A DNA stretch of 64,000 bases from Gammaproteobacteria bacterium (GTDB lineage: Bacteria; Pseudomonadota; Gammaproteobacteria; Steroidobacterales; Foliamicaceae). Made by a program: the position numbers and the translations under genes. The notes under the pieces were generated by a model, which was not told where the DNA came from, searched no databases, and saw only the letters and a program-made list of their open reading frames with translations. Below are positions 33,033-41,892 of this stretch, one piece after another. Every line of letters starts with the position of its first letter. The first letter of the stretch is position 1. The stretch is from contig JAPOWV010000011.1 of assembly GCA_026707445.1 (NCBI GenBank), positions 83,927 through 147,926 of the forward strand, written 5' to 3'.

Positions 33033-33323
33033 TCAGGGCAGCGGGTCGGGTTTTCCGGCCAGGGCGTTGGTGACGCGGGCCACGAGAGCCCGGCCGCGTT
33101 CATTCAGCCGCTCCTGCTGTTCCGCATCGGGCTTGAATCCTTCGATTTCCTTGCTGACGTCGAGACCGTGGCGCTCGAGCACTGCCTCCAGCGCGGCGAT
33201 GCGGTCGATCAGGACGTAGAGCTCATGCGTGAGCGTCATGACCGCCTGGCCCACGCCCGGCATGTCGTCCGCCGTGAGCGTCGGACGGTCGGGATTGTTG
33301 AAAGACCGAGGGTCGTCGTTCAT
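33033..33323 (-). CDS. small helical protein S3, partner of methyltransferase 3 (unknown family)
   Basis: A 96-residue protein, the shortest of the three. Its block at residues 33-60 (starting HELYVLIDRIAALEAVLE) aligns ungapped with S1 39-66 and S2 45-72. It also shares the following acidic FKPDAEQQ stretch with S1 (FLPDAEAE). The ATG at 33323 overlaps the methyltransferase 3 stop by 4 bp, as in the first locus. It is the last gene of a long minus-strand operon. No known family recognised. Confidence 0.78.
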   Translation of the reverse strand: MNDDPRSFNNPDRPTLTADDMPGVGQAVMTLTHELYVLIDRIAALEAVLERHGLDVSKEIEGFKPDAEQQERLNERGRALVARVTNALAGKPDPLP

Positions 33324-34381
33324 TCGGGCTTGCGCGCGGTTACGACGTAGGGGTAGGGGTAACCCTGGTTGCCTATGGCGCGCCCGTCCACCTCTTCGAA
33401 ACCGACGTCCTGCAGGGTGGCGACCAGGTCCAGGCTGGCGGACTCGCGCCAGAAGGGCTCGCCTCCGAAACGGGCGAGCTGGTCGGCCTGCCATTCCTGG
33501 ACCTTGTTGAGGTGCGCGTAGCGCGCGACGTCGCTCATCAGCAGGTCGCCGCCGGGCTTCAGTACCCGGTAGGCCTCGGCGAAGGACGCCCGGATGGCGT
33601 CGGCGGGCATTTCGTGCAGCAGGATGTAGGACGTGACCAGGTCGAAGTGTTCGTCGTCGAAACCGGTGTCCTCGGCGGCGCGCAAATACAGTTGCCAGCT
33701 GTAGCCGCAGGAGTTGCCGGTGCGAAGCGCGTGCTCCAGCGTCCGGATCGAGACGTCCACGCCGGTGATTTCCGCATCCGGGTAGGTATGGGCCAGCGCC
33801 CGGGTGAAGTGCCCGGTTGAACAGCCCATTTCAAGGATCCGATCGTAGCTTTCCCCTGGCGCAAGACCCGCCACCATGCGCCGTTGCCTGAAGATGCCTC
33901 CGGGATAGGTGGCCTCCACGATCAGCCTGTGGACGATTTCGCCGTGAACGAAACCCATGTAGGGATGCCCGTCCCATCCGCCGCGGGTGCGGTGAATCTC
34001 CACGCCGTCGAAATAGTCCGGGACCTTGAAGTCCTCATCGGCAATCAGGCGCGACGGTCCTTCGTCGTGGCGGGCCAGCAGTTCGGTCACGTCCGGCTTC
34101 AGTTCCTCGAACGCGTTCATCGCGATCAGGCCGTGCTGGCGGGAATGCCATTCGCCGATCGTTTGCTGGACCCGGTAGCCGGACTCCCCGGACAGGACGC
34201 CGGTGACGGCTTCGTGGCGCTCATCGAGATCGTCGGGCAGGGATGCCCCGTCGCCGAAACGGGCATTCAGTTCCTCCTGGACGCCCTGGCGCACCCCGGT
34301 CGTGCCGTAAAAGACGTGGGCCAGGAAGTCGACGGAGGCGCGTCCACGCTGGCGGAGATTCGGTTGCAGGGTGTCGTTCAT
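33320..34381 (-). CDS. class I SAM-dependent methyltransferase 3, long helical N-terminal domain
   Basis: A 353-residue paralogue of the proteins at 8584-9714 and 29193-30257. Helical N-terminal region to about 110 with IGEWHSRQHGLIAMNAFEEL, linker ADEDFKVPDYFDGVEIHRTR then GGW (to 136), and the catalytic domain from about 179: RILEMGCSTGHFTRALAH, ITGVDVSIRTLEHA, FDLVTSYILLHEMP and LKPGGDLLMSDVAR. It overlaps the MFS gene upstream by 4 bp and S3 downstream by 4 bp. Substrate unknown; genomic context points to a compound also handled by the carrier and the reductases upstream. Confidence 0.85.
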   Translation of the reverse strand: MNDTLQPNLRQRGRASVDFLAHVFYGTTGVRQGVQEELNARFGDGASLPDDLDERHEAVTGVLSGESGYRVQQTIGEWHSRQHGLIAMNAFEELKPDVTELLARHDEGPSRLIADEDFKVPDYFDGVEIHRTRGGWDGHPYMGFVHGEIVHRLIVEATYPGGIFRQRRMVAGLAPGESYDRILEMGCSTGHFTRALAHTYPDAEITGVDVSIRTLEHALRTGNSCGYSWQLYLRAAEDTGFDDEHFDLVTSYILLHEMPADAIRASFAEAYRVLKPGGDLLMSDVARYAHLNKVQEWQADQLARFGGEPFWRESASLDLVATLQDVGFEEVDGRAIGNQGYPYPYVVTARKPE

Positions 34382-35715
34382 GATGACGCGATCCTCAGTT
34401 TCATCAGATCCTTGTCGGTCAGACGATAGCGGGTCAGCAGCAGGATCGCCACGCAGCCCACGAAGGTGGGCATGTAGGACATGCCGAGCAGCAGGGCCCG
34501 GCCCACTTCCGGGGTTTGCAGGGCTTCGTCCGACAGGCTGCGGTCAAAACCGGCAATCTGCATGGCCCAACCCACGATCAGCGGTCCCATGGCGAACGTG
34601 AACTTCTCCACAAAGCTGTACACGGCAGTGTAAACCCCTTCGCGCCGGACTCCGGTCCTGCGGGCGTCGTATTCGATCGTGTCGGTGAGCATGGACATGG
34701 CCATGACGATGTTGCCGCTGGCCGCAATCGCGATAATCGCGCCCCGCGCGAGGATATAGGGCAGCGGTTCGCCCGGACCGGCCAGCATCCAGCTCGACAC
34801 CCCGGCCAGGTAGCAGAAGGCCGCCAGAAGATAGGTCTCGCGCTTGCCGATGCGCTTGGATAACGCCACCAGCAGCGGCGTGCCCAGCGTCGAGACGATC
34901 GTGACCACGACGCCGTAGAAGAACAGAACCGTCAGCGGCAGCCTCAGGTAATGCACGACGAAGAAAACGATGGTCGCCTGGGACGCGGCGATGCCCAGGA
35001 GCTGTGCGGCCTTGACCGCAATCAGCCGCAGGAAATGCGGGTTGGCGAGGATGGGACTGAATTGCCGGAAGACGTTGATGCGCTCGACGCCGGCGTCGGT
35101 GAAGCGGGCGCGGGCCGTGCCGAAATAAGTGGTCAGCATGGATATCAGGATCACGGCGCCGCCCCCCGCTCCTATGACCGCGTAGGCGTTCCAGTTCTCG
35201 CGCCCGAGCCGGTCGAGAATCAGCGGCGAAATGGAGGTCGCCAGGAACACGCCGGTGGCGATGAACACCATGCGGTAGCCGTGAATCGCCGAGCGCTCGT
35301 GATAGCTGTCGGTCATTTCGGCGGGCATGGCCATGTACGGAACGTTGAAGAGGGTGTAGCCGACGGTATAGGTCGCCAGCGCCAGGAAGACGTAAGCCGC
35401 GGTCAGCCATTGCGTCTCGAAGACCGGCGTGGTGAAGATCAGCGCGAATGCGCAGGCCGACACGAAGGCGCCGGCCAGCAGAAACGGCCTCCGCCGGCCG
35501 GCCGGCGACTTGATGCGGTCGCTCCAGCCTCCGACAATCGGGTCGCTGACCACGTCCAGCAGCTTGGTCAGGAACACCAGCGTGCCGGCAAGGCCCGGTT
35601 CGATTCCGAGCACGCTGACCATGTAGAAGAGCGCCAGAACGCCGATCGCGTTCATCAGCAGGGCCACGCCCAGCGCGCCGGTTCCCCAGCAAACGCGTAT
35701 GCGCTGCGAAATCAC
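34378..35715 (-). CDS. GPH-family MFS sugar/cation symporter-like carrier
   Basis: A 445-residue membrane protein of the glycoside-pentoside-hexuronide (MelB-like) type: 12 hydrophobic segments, VVSDPIVGGWSDRIKSPAGR in the first inter-helix loop, and the RRREGVYTA-like stretch VRREGVYTAVYSFVEKF typical of the group. Sodium- or proton-coupled uptake of a polar compound is expected. Start GTG 35715. It is followed by methyltransferase 3 with a 4-bp overlap and preceded by the aldo/keto reductase (31 bp). A related carrier lies at 54937-56313. Confidence 0.87.
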   Translation of the reverse strand: MISQRIRVCWGTGALGVALLMNAIGVLALFYMVSVLGIEPGLAGTLVFLTKLLDVVSDPIVGGWSDRIKSPAGRRRPFLLAGAFVSACAFALIFTTPVFETQWLTAAYVFLALATYTVGYTLFNVPYMAMPAEMTDSYHERSAIHGYRMVFIATGVFLATSISPLILDRLGRENWNAYAVIGAGGGAVILISMLTTYFGTARARFTDAGVERINVFRQFSPILANPHFLRLIAVKAAQLLGIAASQATIVFFVVHYLRLPLTVLFFYGVVVTIVSTLGTPLLVALSKRIGKRETYLLAAFCYLAGVSSWMLAGPGEPLPYILARGAIIAIAASGNIVMAMSMLTDTIEYDARRTGVRREGVYTAVYSFVEKFTFAMGPLIVGWAMQIAGFDRSLSDEALQTPEVGRALLLGMSYMPTFVGCVAILLLTRYRLTDKDLMKLRIASS

Positions 35716-35746
35716 CGTGTAGGCAGTGCTCTGACGGTGCGGGCGC

Positions 35747-36799
35747 TCAGTCCGTGTCCCAGGGAACGAGGCGGTCGACCAGCGCCGAGCCGTGAACCAT
35801 GGTCCGCAACGGCGGCATCGCCAGCAGCGATTCCGGGAAGGTCGGCGCGGGCGGCGAGAGCGCGTCCAGTTCGGCCAGCGTGTCCGCGTCCAGCTCCAGC
35901 CCCACGCAGGCCAGGTTCTGTTCCATCTGCTTGAGGTTGCGGGCGCCGACGATCGGGATGACCGGCGCCGGTCGGTGCAGCAGCCAGGCCAGCGCGACGG
36001 TTGCGGGTGCGGCCCCCAGGCGGTCCGCCACCTTCTGCAGGCCTTGCGCGACCTTCAAATTGTGCGGGGTCAGCATGCGACCGCCCATGGGCCCGCCCAG
36101 GCGTCCTTCGCCTTCGACCGAGCCGTCCTTCGCGACGGTGTACTTGCCCGTGAGCGCACCGAACAGCAGCGGGCTCCAGGCCGTAATCGCCATGTCCTGA
36201 AACTTCGCCAGCGGGAAGAACGCGTTCTCGATCGTGCGTTCGGCCAGGTTGTACTGAAGCTGGAAAGCGGTGAATTGCGTCCAGCCGCGCTCCGCGGCCG
36301 CCGCGTTCATCGCCGCGACCCACCAGACCGGCGCGTTCGAAATGCCGACGTGCAGGATCTTGCCGAGCCGCACCTGGTCGTCCAGCGCCCGCATGACCTC
36401 GATTGGCGGGGTCAGCCCGTCGGCGGCATGCACCCAGTAGAGGTCCAGGTAATCGGTCTTGAGCCGCTTGAGGCTGCCTTCCAGCGAGCGGACCAGGTTG
36501 GCGCGGTGGTTGCCGCCGGCGTTGGGGTCGTCGGGGTCGGTGTTCATCGAATACTTGCTGGCCAGGATGATCCGCCCGCGGTCCTCGCCCATGAAGCGGC
36601 CCAGCATGCTCTCGCTGGCCCCCATGCCGTACATGTCGGCCGTGTCGATGAAGTTTCCGCCGGCGGAGAGGTAGGCGTCGTATACCGCGCGGCAATCCTC
36701 TTCCTCGGCGTACAGGTGGGCCGTCCCGCCGAAGGTCATGGCGCCAAGGCACAGTTCGGAAACGCGCAGGCTGCTTGAGCCCAGCAATCTCAGTTTCAT
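35747..36799 (-). CDS. aldo/keto reductase
   Basis: A 350-residue NADPH-dependent oxidoreductase of the AKR superfamily. NFIDTADMYGMGASESMLGR carries the catalytic Asp and Tyr, ILASKYSM the Lys, and YLDLYWVHAADG the His-containing strand; the C-terminal VIPIVGARNLKQMEQNL binds NADPH. It would reduce an aldehyde, ketone or sugar. It lies 20 bp downstream of the peroxidase-like gene in the same minus-strand operon. Confidence 0.9.
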   Translation of the reverse strand: MKLRLLGSSSLRVSELCLGAMTFGGTAHLYAEEEDCRAVYDAYLSAGGNFIDTADMYGMGASESMLGRFMGEDRGRIILASKYSMNTDPDDPNAGGNHRANLVRSLEGSLKRLKTDYLDLYWVHAADGLTPPIEVMRALDDQVRLGKILHVGISNAPVWWVAAMNAAAAERGWTQFTAFQLQYNLAERTIENAFFPLAKFQDMAITAWSPLLFGALTGKYTVAKDGSVEGEGRLGGPMGGRMLTPHNLKVAQGLQKVADRLGAAPATVALAWLLHRPAPVIPIVGARNLKQMEQNLACVGLELDADTLAELDALSPPAPTFPESLLAMPPLRTMVHGSALVDRLVPWDTD

Positions 36800-36819
36800 G
36801 GGTGGAATCCTCCCGGCGG

Positions 36820-37419
36820 CTACTGCCCGCCCTCTGCGGGTTCGCGCGCCATGTTGTGATATTCGGGGTTGGGGGTCATGCCGGTGGCCATCGCCACCCG
36901 GTTGCTGAAATTGAAAAAGCCGGTGACATTGGCGATGTCCCAGATGTCTTGTTCGCTGAAACCGGCCTCACGCAGCCGCGCCCGGTCCTCCGCGCCGGTT
37001 TCCTTCGGGCTGGCCGTGGCCTTCCAGGCGAAGTCCAGCATGGCTCTCTGGCGCGGCGTGATCTCCGCCTCGCGGTAGTTCATCACCAGCACTTCGCCCA
37101 GCAGCGGGTCGCCGGAAAGCTTGCGCACCGCGGCGCCGTGGGCGACCAGGCAATACAGGCAATGATTGGCCGAGGACACGACCACGGCGATCATCTCGCG
37201 CTCCAGTTTGCTGAGGCCGGAGTCGGCCAGCATCAGTTCGTCGTAGAACTCGCGAAAGACGCGGAGCTTCTCGCTGCTGAAGGAGTGGGCGGTCAGCACG
37301 TTGGGCACGAATCCCAGCTTTTCCTCGCACAGCGCGAAATAATCGCGCAGGTCGTCGGCCAGATCCTCGCGCGCAAGCGGCGGAATGTCGAGGGCCATCA
37401 CCTCATCACTAATGCTCAT
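36820..37419 (-). CDS. carboxymuconolactone decarboxylase/AhpD-like (peroxidase-related) protein
   Basis: A 199-residue protein of the CMD/AhpD-like group. SSANHCLYCLVAHGAAVRKL contains Cys87-x-x-Cys90 with a nearby His94, the redox-active pattern of alkylhydroperoxidase-type members. A role in thiol redox or peroxide removal is likely. ATG 37419 (MSISDEV) is chosen over a longer frame start at 37545; it overlaps the upstream TRAP binding-protein stop by 4 bp. Confidence 0.82.
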   Translation of the reverse strand: MSISDEVMALDIPPLAREDLADDLRDYFALCEEKLGFVPNVLTAHSFSSEKLRVFREFYDELMLADSGLSKLEREMIAVVVSSANHCLYCLVAHGAAVRKLSGDPLLGEVLVMNYREAEITPRQRAMLDFAWKATASPKETGAEDRARLREAGFSEQDIWDIANVTGFFNFSNRVAMATGMTPNPEYHNMAREPAEGGQ

Positions 37420-38426
37420 GCCGTATCCTCGTCGCGGGCCGCAAAATCCGCCTTGCCGACCAGAATCAGGTCGTAAATCTCCTGCGCGCGGCCACCGATG
37501 CGCCGGATCAGCCTCTGGTGCGATCCTTCCGCCGCTTCCCGCCACCGGGTTCTTTGTTCGTCGCTCAACTCATAAAACGTCACCCGGCCGGCTTCCTGCC
37601 ATTCGCGCTCCTGGCCCGCGATGACCTCGCGCACAATGTCACGATTCTCCTGTTGCCCGTCCAGGGCATTCAGCAGCACCTGGCGCACTTCTTCCGGCAA
37701 CGATTCCCACCATTGCGAGTTGGCGAACTGCACGCCGGAGTCGTAGGCGTGGAAGGTCCGGGTGTAATGCGGAGCTTCCTCGGCGATTCCCGAAAGCAGG
37801 TACTGGCCAGCGCCACTCTGGCCGCACTCGATCAGGCCGGTCTGCAGGGCGGGCAGGGTCTCGTCGAACGGCAGGGGGATGTTGTCGGCATCGATCGCGC
37901 CGGTGAACACCTGTGGCGCGATGGCCGTGGACGCGCGCATCTTGACTCCCCGGAATTCGTCGGGTTCGACCCGGGGCTCGCGGCAGTAGATGTGGTTCCA
38001 TCCCACCTCGCTCCACTGAATGAAGGTGATCCCGCGTTCGGCCAGCATTTCGGTGAATACGGGCGTCAGGTATTTGTCCGTAACGAAATCCACCTCTTCA
38101 TAGCTCTCGAAGAGGTACGGCGAGAGAATCACGCTGAGTTCGGGAATGACGCTGGACATCCCGTGCAGCGACGTTCCCGCATATTGAATCCGTCCGCGCC
38201 GCGCCTGCGCCAGAATGGTCTCCTCCGTTCCGAGTTGCCCATTGACGGACATCTGCAACTCCAGTCCCGGGTACGCAGCCTCGTAGACGCGGCGCTCAAA
38301 ACGCCGCCAGCCGTCATGCCAGGGCGTGTCGATGGCGCCGGAAGCACCGATCACCACCACCAGCCTGCCGTCGTCCTCCAGACGGTCGGCCTCGCCTCCG
38401 CAGGCCGCCGCAAGGAGCGCGGCCAA
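37416..38426 (-). CDS. TRAP transporter solute-binding protein (DctP family), unusual start
   Basis: A periplasmic binding protein of about 336 residues with DctP features: FDETLPALQTGLIECGQS, GVKMRASTAI and WNHIYCREPRVEPDEFRGVK. A lipobox-like LLAAAC lies at residues 4-9 from the only canonical start (TTG 38426), which leaves almost no signal peptide. Reading the same frame back to 38459 adds a basic, hydrophobic stretch ([10 protein letters not shown]) that makes a normal lipoprotein signal, but it would need a CTG start overlapping the upstream TGA stop. The matching membrane subunits lie at 41365-43151 on the other strand. Confidence 0.82.
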   Translation of the reverse strand: MAALLAAACGGEADRLEDDGRLVVVIGASGAIDTPWHDGWRRFERRVYEAAYPGLELQMSVNGQLGTEETILAQARRGRIQYAGTSLHGMSSVIPELSVILSPYLFESYEEVDFVTDKYLTPVFTEMLAERGITFIQWSEVGWNHIYCREPRVEPDEFRGVKMRASTAIAPQVFTGAIDADNIPLPFDETLPALQTGLIECGQSGAGQYLLSGIAEEAPHYTRTFHAYDSGVQFANSQWWESLPEEVRQVLLNALDGQQENRDIVREVIAGQEREWQEAGRVTFYELSDEQRTRWREAAEGSHQRLIRRIGGRAQEIYDLILVGKADFAARDEDTA

Positions 38427-38455
38427 CAGAGTGGCAGTAACTCGGCGGGCGAGTA

Positions 38456-39451
38456 TCAGACGTCCTCTCCGCCCACCTCGATCAGGGTGCGGCCGAACAG
38501 TTCGCGGTTCTCGAAGGCCGCGTGCATGGCGGGCGTTTCGTCCAGGCTGGCGACCCGCTCAATCGGAATGCGCCATTGGCCGGAGGCCAGCTTTTCCTCG
38601 ATCTCGGCGTCTTCCGCCTGGCGGGTGCGGGCCTGGTGGAAGAACTGCACGAAGCCGGTAACGCTGATGCTCTTGCCGATGATCAGGGAAATATCGGCCG
38701 GCGGAGCCATGCCGCCCATCGCGCCGATGTAGATCACGTTGCCCAGGGGCGCGCAGGCGTCGTAGTTGAGCGGCGCATTGGGCCCCTGAACGCCGTCGAC
38801 AATCACGTCTGCGCCGCGTCCGCCGGTCAGTTCCTTGACCTGCGCCGGCCATTCCTCGGAGCGGTAGTCGAGCATGTGGTCGGCGCCGAACTGGCTGGCC
38901 CATTCGGCCTTCTTCTCGCCGCCGACCAGTCCGATCACCGTGGCCCCGGCGTCCTTGGCGATCTGGGTCGTCATGATGCCGACCGCGCCGGCCGCGGAAT
39001 GCAGGACCACCGTCTGGCCCGGCTGGACCCTTCCGGCGGAGTGCACGAGGTGCCACGACGTGGGCGCGCAGGTCGAGAAGGTCGATCCCAACTGGTAGTC
39101 GAAGCGGTCCGGAATGGGCACCAGGCCGGCCGCGCGGGCAATGGCGAATTCGCCGTTGCCGTTCCATTGTCCATTGGCGGCCACGCGCTTGCCGTTGAGC
39201 GCCGAGTCCACTCCATCGCCGGTCTCGACCACTCTTCCCGAGTATTCGTACCCGGGCACGAACGGAAAGCCGGGATGCATCCACTTGATGCGGTCGGCCC
39301 GCGCGTGCGTGTCCAGCGGGTTGAGCGGGGCGTAGGCGACCTGGATCCGCACCTGGCCCTCGCCCGGAGAGGGAATGGGCAGTTCCTGCATTTGCAGGGA
39401 TTCGGGGCCGCCGGGCGCTTCGGCAACGATGGCGCGCATGGTGTTTGACAT
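38456..39451 (-). CDS. zinc-independent quinone oxidoreductase-like MDR protein
   Basis: A 331-residue medium-chain reductase. [20 protein letters not shown] and [15 protein letters not shown] form the GroES-like part, and [20 protein letters not shown] the NADPH-binding Rossmann motif. Structural zinc cysteines are absent, as in quinone oxidoreductases. It probably reduces an enone or quinone with NADPH. ATG 39451 is chosen because GAGGGAG precedes it. It is the first gene of the minus operon running to S3 at 33033 and diverges from the next gene. Confidence 0.88.
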   Translation of the reverse strand: MSNTMRAIVAEAPGGPESLQMQELPIPSPGEGQVRIQVAYAPLNPLDTHARADRIKWMHPGFPFVPGYEYSGRVVETGDGVDSALNGKRVAANGQWNGNGEFAIARAAGLVPIPDRFDYQLGSTFSTCAPTSWHLVHSAGRVQPGQTVVLHSAAGAVGIMTTQIAKDAGATVIGLVGGEKKAEWASQFGADHMLDYRSEEWPAQVKELTGGRGADVIVDGVQGPNAPLNYDACAPLGNVIYIGAMGGMAPPADISLIIGKSISVTGFVQFFHQARTRQAEDAEIEEKLASGQWRIPIERVASLDETPAMHAAFENRELFGRTLIEVGGEDV

Positions 39452-39603
39452 CAGGAAATCTCCCTCGCAGGAAAAAGAGGGCATTGTACCCATCCGGCGC
39501 CGCCCGCCTGGTTTCGCAGGGGTTAAGATGGCGCACCTTCGAGACCGGTCCGCACGGGCCGGGAATCGAATCGGAGACTGGATTGGATTGCGCGAGGTTC
39601 GTA

Positions 39604-40350
39604 ATGAAGAAGCTGACTCTCCCCGCTGCCCTGATTGCGCTGATGGCAGCCGCTACTCCCACTCAAGCCGAGACCATTGCCGTTATCGGCACCGGCATGA
39701 TGGGCGGATCAATCGGGCCACGGATGGCGGAGCTGGGCCACACCATCGTTTACGGTTCGCGCGCTCCCGGGGAGGAACGCATCCGGAAACTGCTGGATCG
39801 CACGTCGGGGCAGGCCAGCGCGGCGACTCAGGAGGAAGCTGCCGCGCAAGGCGAGATCGTATTCCTGGCGGTTCCCCATACCGCCGCCCTGGACGTGGTT
39901 GAACGGCTGCGTCCTCATCTGGCCGGAAAGCTCGTGATCGATGCGGGCAATGCCGTGCAGGAAGGGCCGGAAGGATTACCGCAGTACGTCGGCGGCGAGT
40001 CTTCGGGTGAGATGGTGCAGGCCGCGGCGCCGGATGCGCGGGTAGTCAAGGCGTTCAATACCGTTGGGTTTCACATCGTTCTCGACCCGGCGCGCGCGAT
40101 GGGCCCCGTCACCGTGCTGGTGGCGGGCAACGATGAAGCGTCCAAGCACTGGGTGATGGGCCTGGCCGAGGACCTGGGGTTCCAGACCATGGACGTGGGG
40201 CCGATACGGATTTCCCGCATACTGGAAGGCATGTCCGCCCTGTACCGCGTGCCCCATTTCGCCGGGCGCAAGGAAGACACATTCGAGTTTCACCTGCGCC
40301 GGGTAGCGGAGCCGGAACGCGAGGAGACCCGAGCCATTCGCGGTCGCTGA
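39604..40350 (+). CDS. exported F420-dependent NADP oxidoreductase-like (COG2085) protein
   Basis: A 248-residue protein: a clean Sec-type signal ([20 protein letters not shown], then QA) is joined directly to a Rossmann start, [45 protein letters not shown] and [15 protein letters not shown] match COG2085 (F420-NADP oxidoreductase/STEAP-like). Family members are cytoplasmic and bind NADP(H), so an export signal is unusual. It is the first gene of the plus operon with the SUMF1-like protein and DctQ/DctM. Confidence 0.82.
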   Translation: MKKLTLPAALIALMAAATPTQAETIAVIGTGMMGGSIGPRMAELGHTIVYGSRAPGEERIRKLLDRTSGQASAATQEEAAAQGEIVFLAVPHTAALDVVERLRPHLAGKLVIDAGNAVQEGPEGLPQYVGGESSGEMVQAAAPDARVVKAFNTVGFHIVLDPARAMGPVTVLVAGNDEASKHWVMGLAEDLGFQTMDVGPIRISRILEGMSALYRVPHFAGRKEDTFEFHLRRVAEPEREETRAIRGR

Positions 40351-40364
40351 CTACTCTTTCCGGT

Positions 40365-41330
40365 TTGGGTCTGAAACTCGCACCGATTGTGCTGGCGGTC
40401 GTGGTGGTCGCGCTTCCCGCCGCGCATGCCCGGTCCGACCAATACACGCCCGGTGCGGTATTCCGGGATTGCCCCGTTTGCCCGCAAATGGTCGTTATTC
40501 CGCCCGGCCGATATGTCAAGGGATCGCCGCCGGGCGAGGCCATCGCGGAAGGGACGCCCGAGCGCGATGCGCGTAACGAGACGCCGCAGGAGCCGGTGAG
40601 CGTCGATAAAGTCTTTGCGGTTTCGGTGACCGAGGTAACGCGCGCCCAGTTTGCAGATTTTGTCGCCGAAGAGGGGTATTACCCGGAGTGGCAATGCATC
40701 ACCTGGGACTTCGCGGCGAATCAGTGGGGCGCCCGCGATATGGTTTGGACCTGGTCGGATCCGGGCTTCAAGCAAGGTCCGGATCATCCCGTCGTATGTA
40801 TAAGTTTTACCGACGCCCAGGCCTATGCAGAGTGGCTCAGCGCCAGGACTGGTGAGCGCTATCGATTGCTGCGCGACGACGAATGGGAATACGTTGCCCG
40901 TGATCGCTCGCAAGGCGCCCGGCCCTGGGAACGCGCAAACGGGCCGGAACGGGAAGACGCCTGTGTCCATGCCAACGTCATGGATCTGGATGCCGCCGAC
41001 TTTCTGAGAGTCGATGCCACCCCACCGGATAGCCATTTCTTTCCCTGCCGGGACGGGTACCCGCTCACCGCGCCTGTCGGGAGGTTTCCGGCCAACAGCT
41101 ATGGGGCTCACGACATGCTCGGAAATGTCTGGGAATGGGTGGATGGCTGCATGTACGCGGCCCCGGTCGCAGGGGAATCCGTGACTGAGGATTGCAGCGA
41201 ACGGCTGATACGCGGGGGCGCCTGGCAGGCCAAGGCCTGGTACGTCAGATCCGCGAAGCGCGACTGGGCGCCCTTTTTTCTTCGCAGCGCACGGGTGGGA
41301 CTGCGGATCGCCCGGGACCTGAATCAGTGA
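40365..41330 (+). CDS. exported SUMF1/formylglycine-generating enzyme-like protein
   Basis: A 321-residue protein with a signal peptide (LKLAPIVLAVVVVALPAAHA) and the FGE-sulfatase (C-type lectin-like) fold: MVVIPPGRYVKGS, VSVTEVTRAQFADFV, YRLLRDDEWEYVARD, YGAHDMLGNVWEWVDGCMY and RLIRGGAW. The paired active-site cysteines of true formylglycine-generating enzymes are not evident, so sulfatase maturation is doubtful; the fold also serves hydroxylases and binding proteins. The start is a TTG at 40365 with a poor ribosome site. Confidence 0.85.
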   Translation: MGLKLAPIVLAVVVVALPAAHARSDQYTPGAVFRDCPVCPQMVVIPPGRYVKGSPPGEAIAEGTPERDARNETPQEPVSVDKVFAVSVTEVTRAQFADFVAEEGYYPEWQCITWDFAANQWGARDMVWTWSDPGFKQGPDHPVVCISFTDAQAYAEWLSARTGERYRLLRDDEWEYVARDRSQGARPWERANGPEREDACVHANVMDLDAADFLRVDATPPDSHFFPCRDGYPLTAPVGRFPANSYGAHDMLGNVWEWVDGCMYAAPVAGESVTEDCSERLIRGGAWQAKAWYVRSAKRDWAPFFLRSARVGLRIARDLNQ

Positions 41331-41364
41331 TCTGCGTGTCAATGGTGAGCGGGAGGGATCGGCG

Positions 41365-41892
41365 GTGAAGGACAAGGCACGGCGCATGCTGTCCGTCCTG
41401 TACGAGGTGGAGCGGGCCATTGCGATCACCGCTTTCGCGCTGCTCGTGGTGGTGATCTTCAGCGACGTGGTGATCCGCATGATCAGCGGATCCGGCTTGT
41501 ACTGGGCGCGGCAGATCGGCGTCTACGCCAACATCATCAAGGTGATGTTCGGCATCGGGCTGGCCTCCGCCGCCAACTCGCATTTGAGGCCCCGGTTCGC
41601 CGACGGTTGGCTTCCGAAGTCCTGGGGGCCGTTTCTCGATCACTTCAGCGAAGTCCTGATGACGCTTTTCTGCCTGGTGTTCGCCGTGGTCGCGTTCGAC
41701 CTCGTGCGGGAGACCTACCTGCTGGATGTGCGTTCGGTTGTCCTGCGCATCATCGTTTGGCCGATTCAGGGCGTGATTCCGCTGGTCTTCGTGCTCGCGA
41801 CGTTGCGCCACGCGCTGTACGCAACATGGCCGGACCTCAAGCCGCCTGAGCGCGGCGCGCTGGCCGACTCGCAAACGGAGCTGAAAACGTGA
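41365..41892 (+). CDS. TRAP transporter small membrane subunit (DctQ)
   Basis: A 175-residue membrane protein with four hydrophobic segments, including AITAFALLVVVIFSDVVIRM and a YWARQIGVYANIIKVM loop typical of DctQ. It pairs with the large subunit DctM, which follows with a GTGA overlap. GTG 41365 has a strong GGGAGGGA site. Together with the binding protein at 37416-38426 it would make a sodium-driven importer of an organic acid. Confidence 0.87.
   Translation: MKDKARRMLSVLYEVERAIAITAFALLVVVIFSDVVIRMISGSGLYWARQIGVYANIIKVMFGIGLASAANSHLRPRFADGWLPKSWGPFLDHFSEVLMTLFCLVFAVVAFDLVRETYLLDVRSVVLRIIVWPIQGVIPLVFVLATLRHALYATWPDLKPPERGALADSQTELKT

Noticed and set aside
35712-36752. 346-codon minus-strand frame overlapping the aldo/keto reductase
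   Set aside because: Same strand but different frame; only the frame at 35747-36799 has AKR motifs.
40365-41330. Functional sulfatase-activating formylglycine-generating enzyme
   Set aside because: The paired catalytic cysteines of FGE are not seen and no sulfatase gene is in the window.
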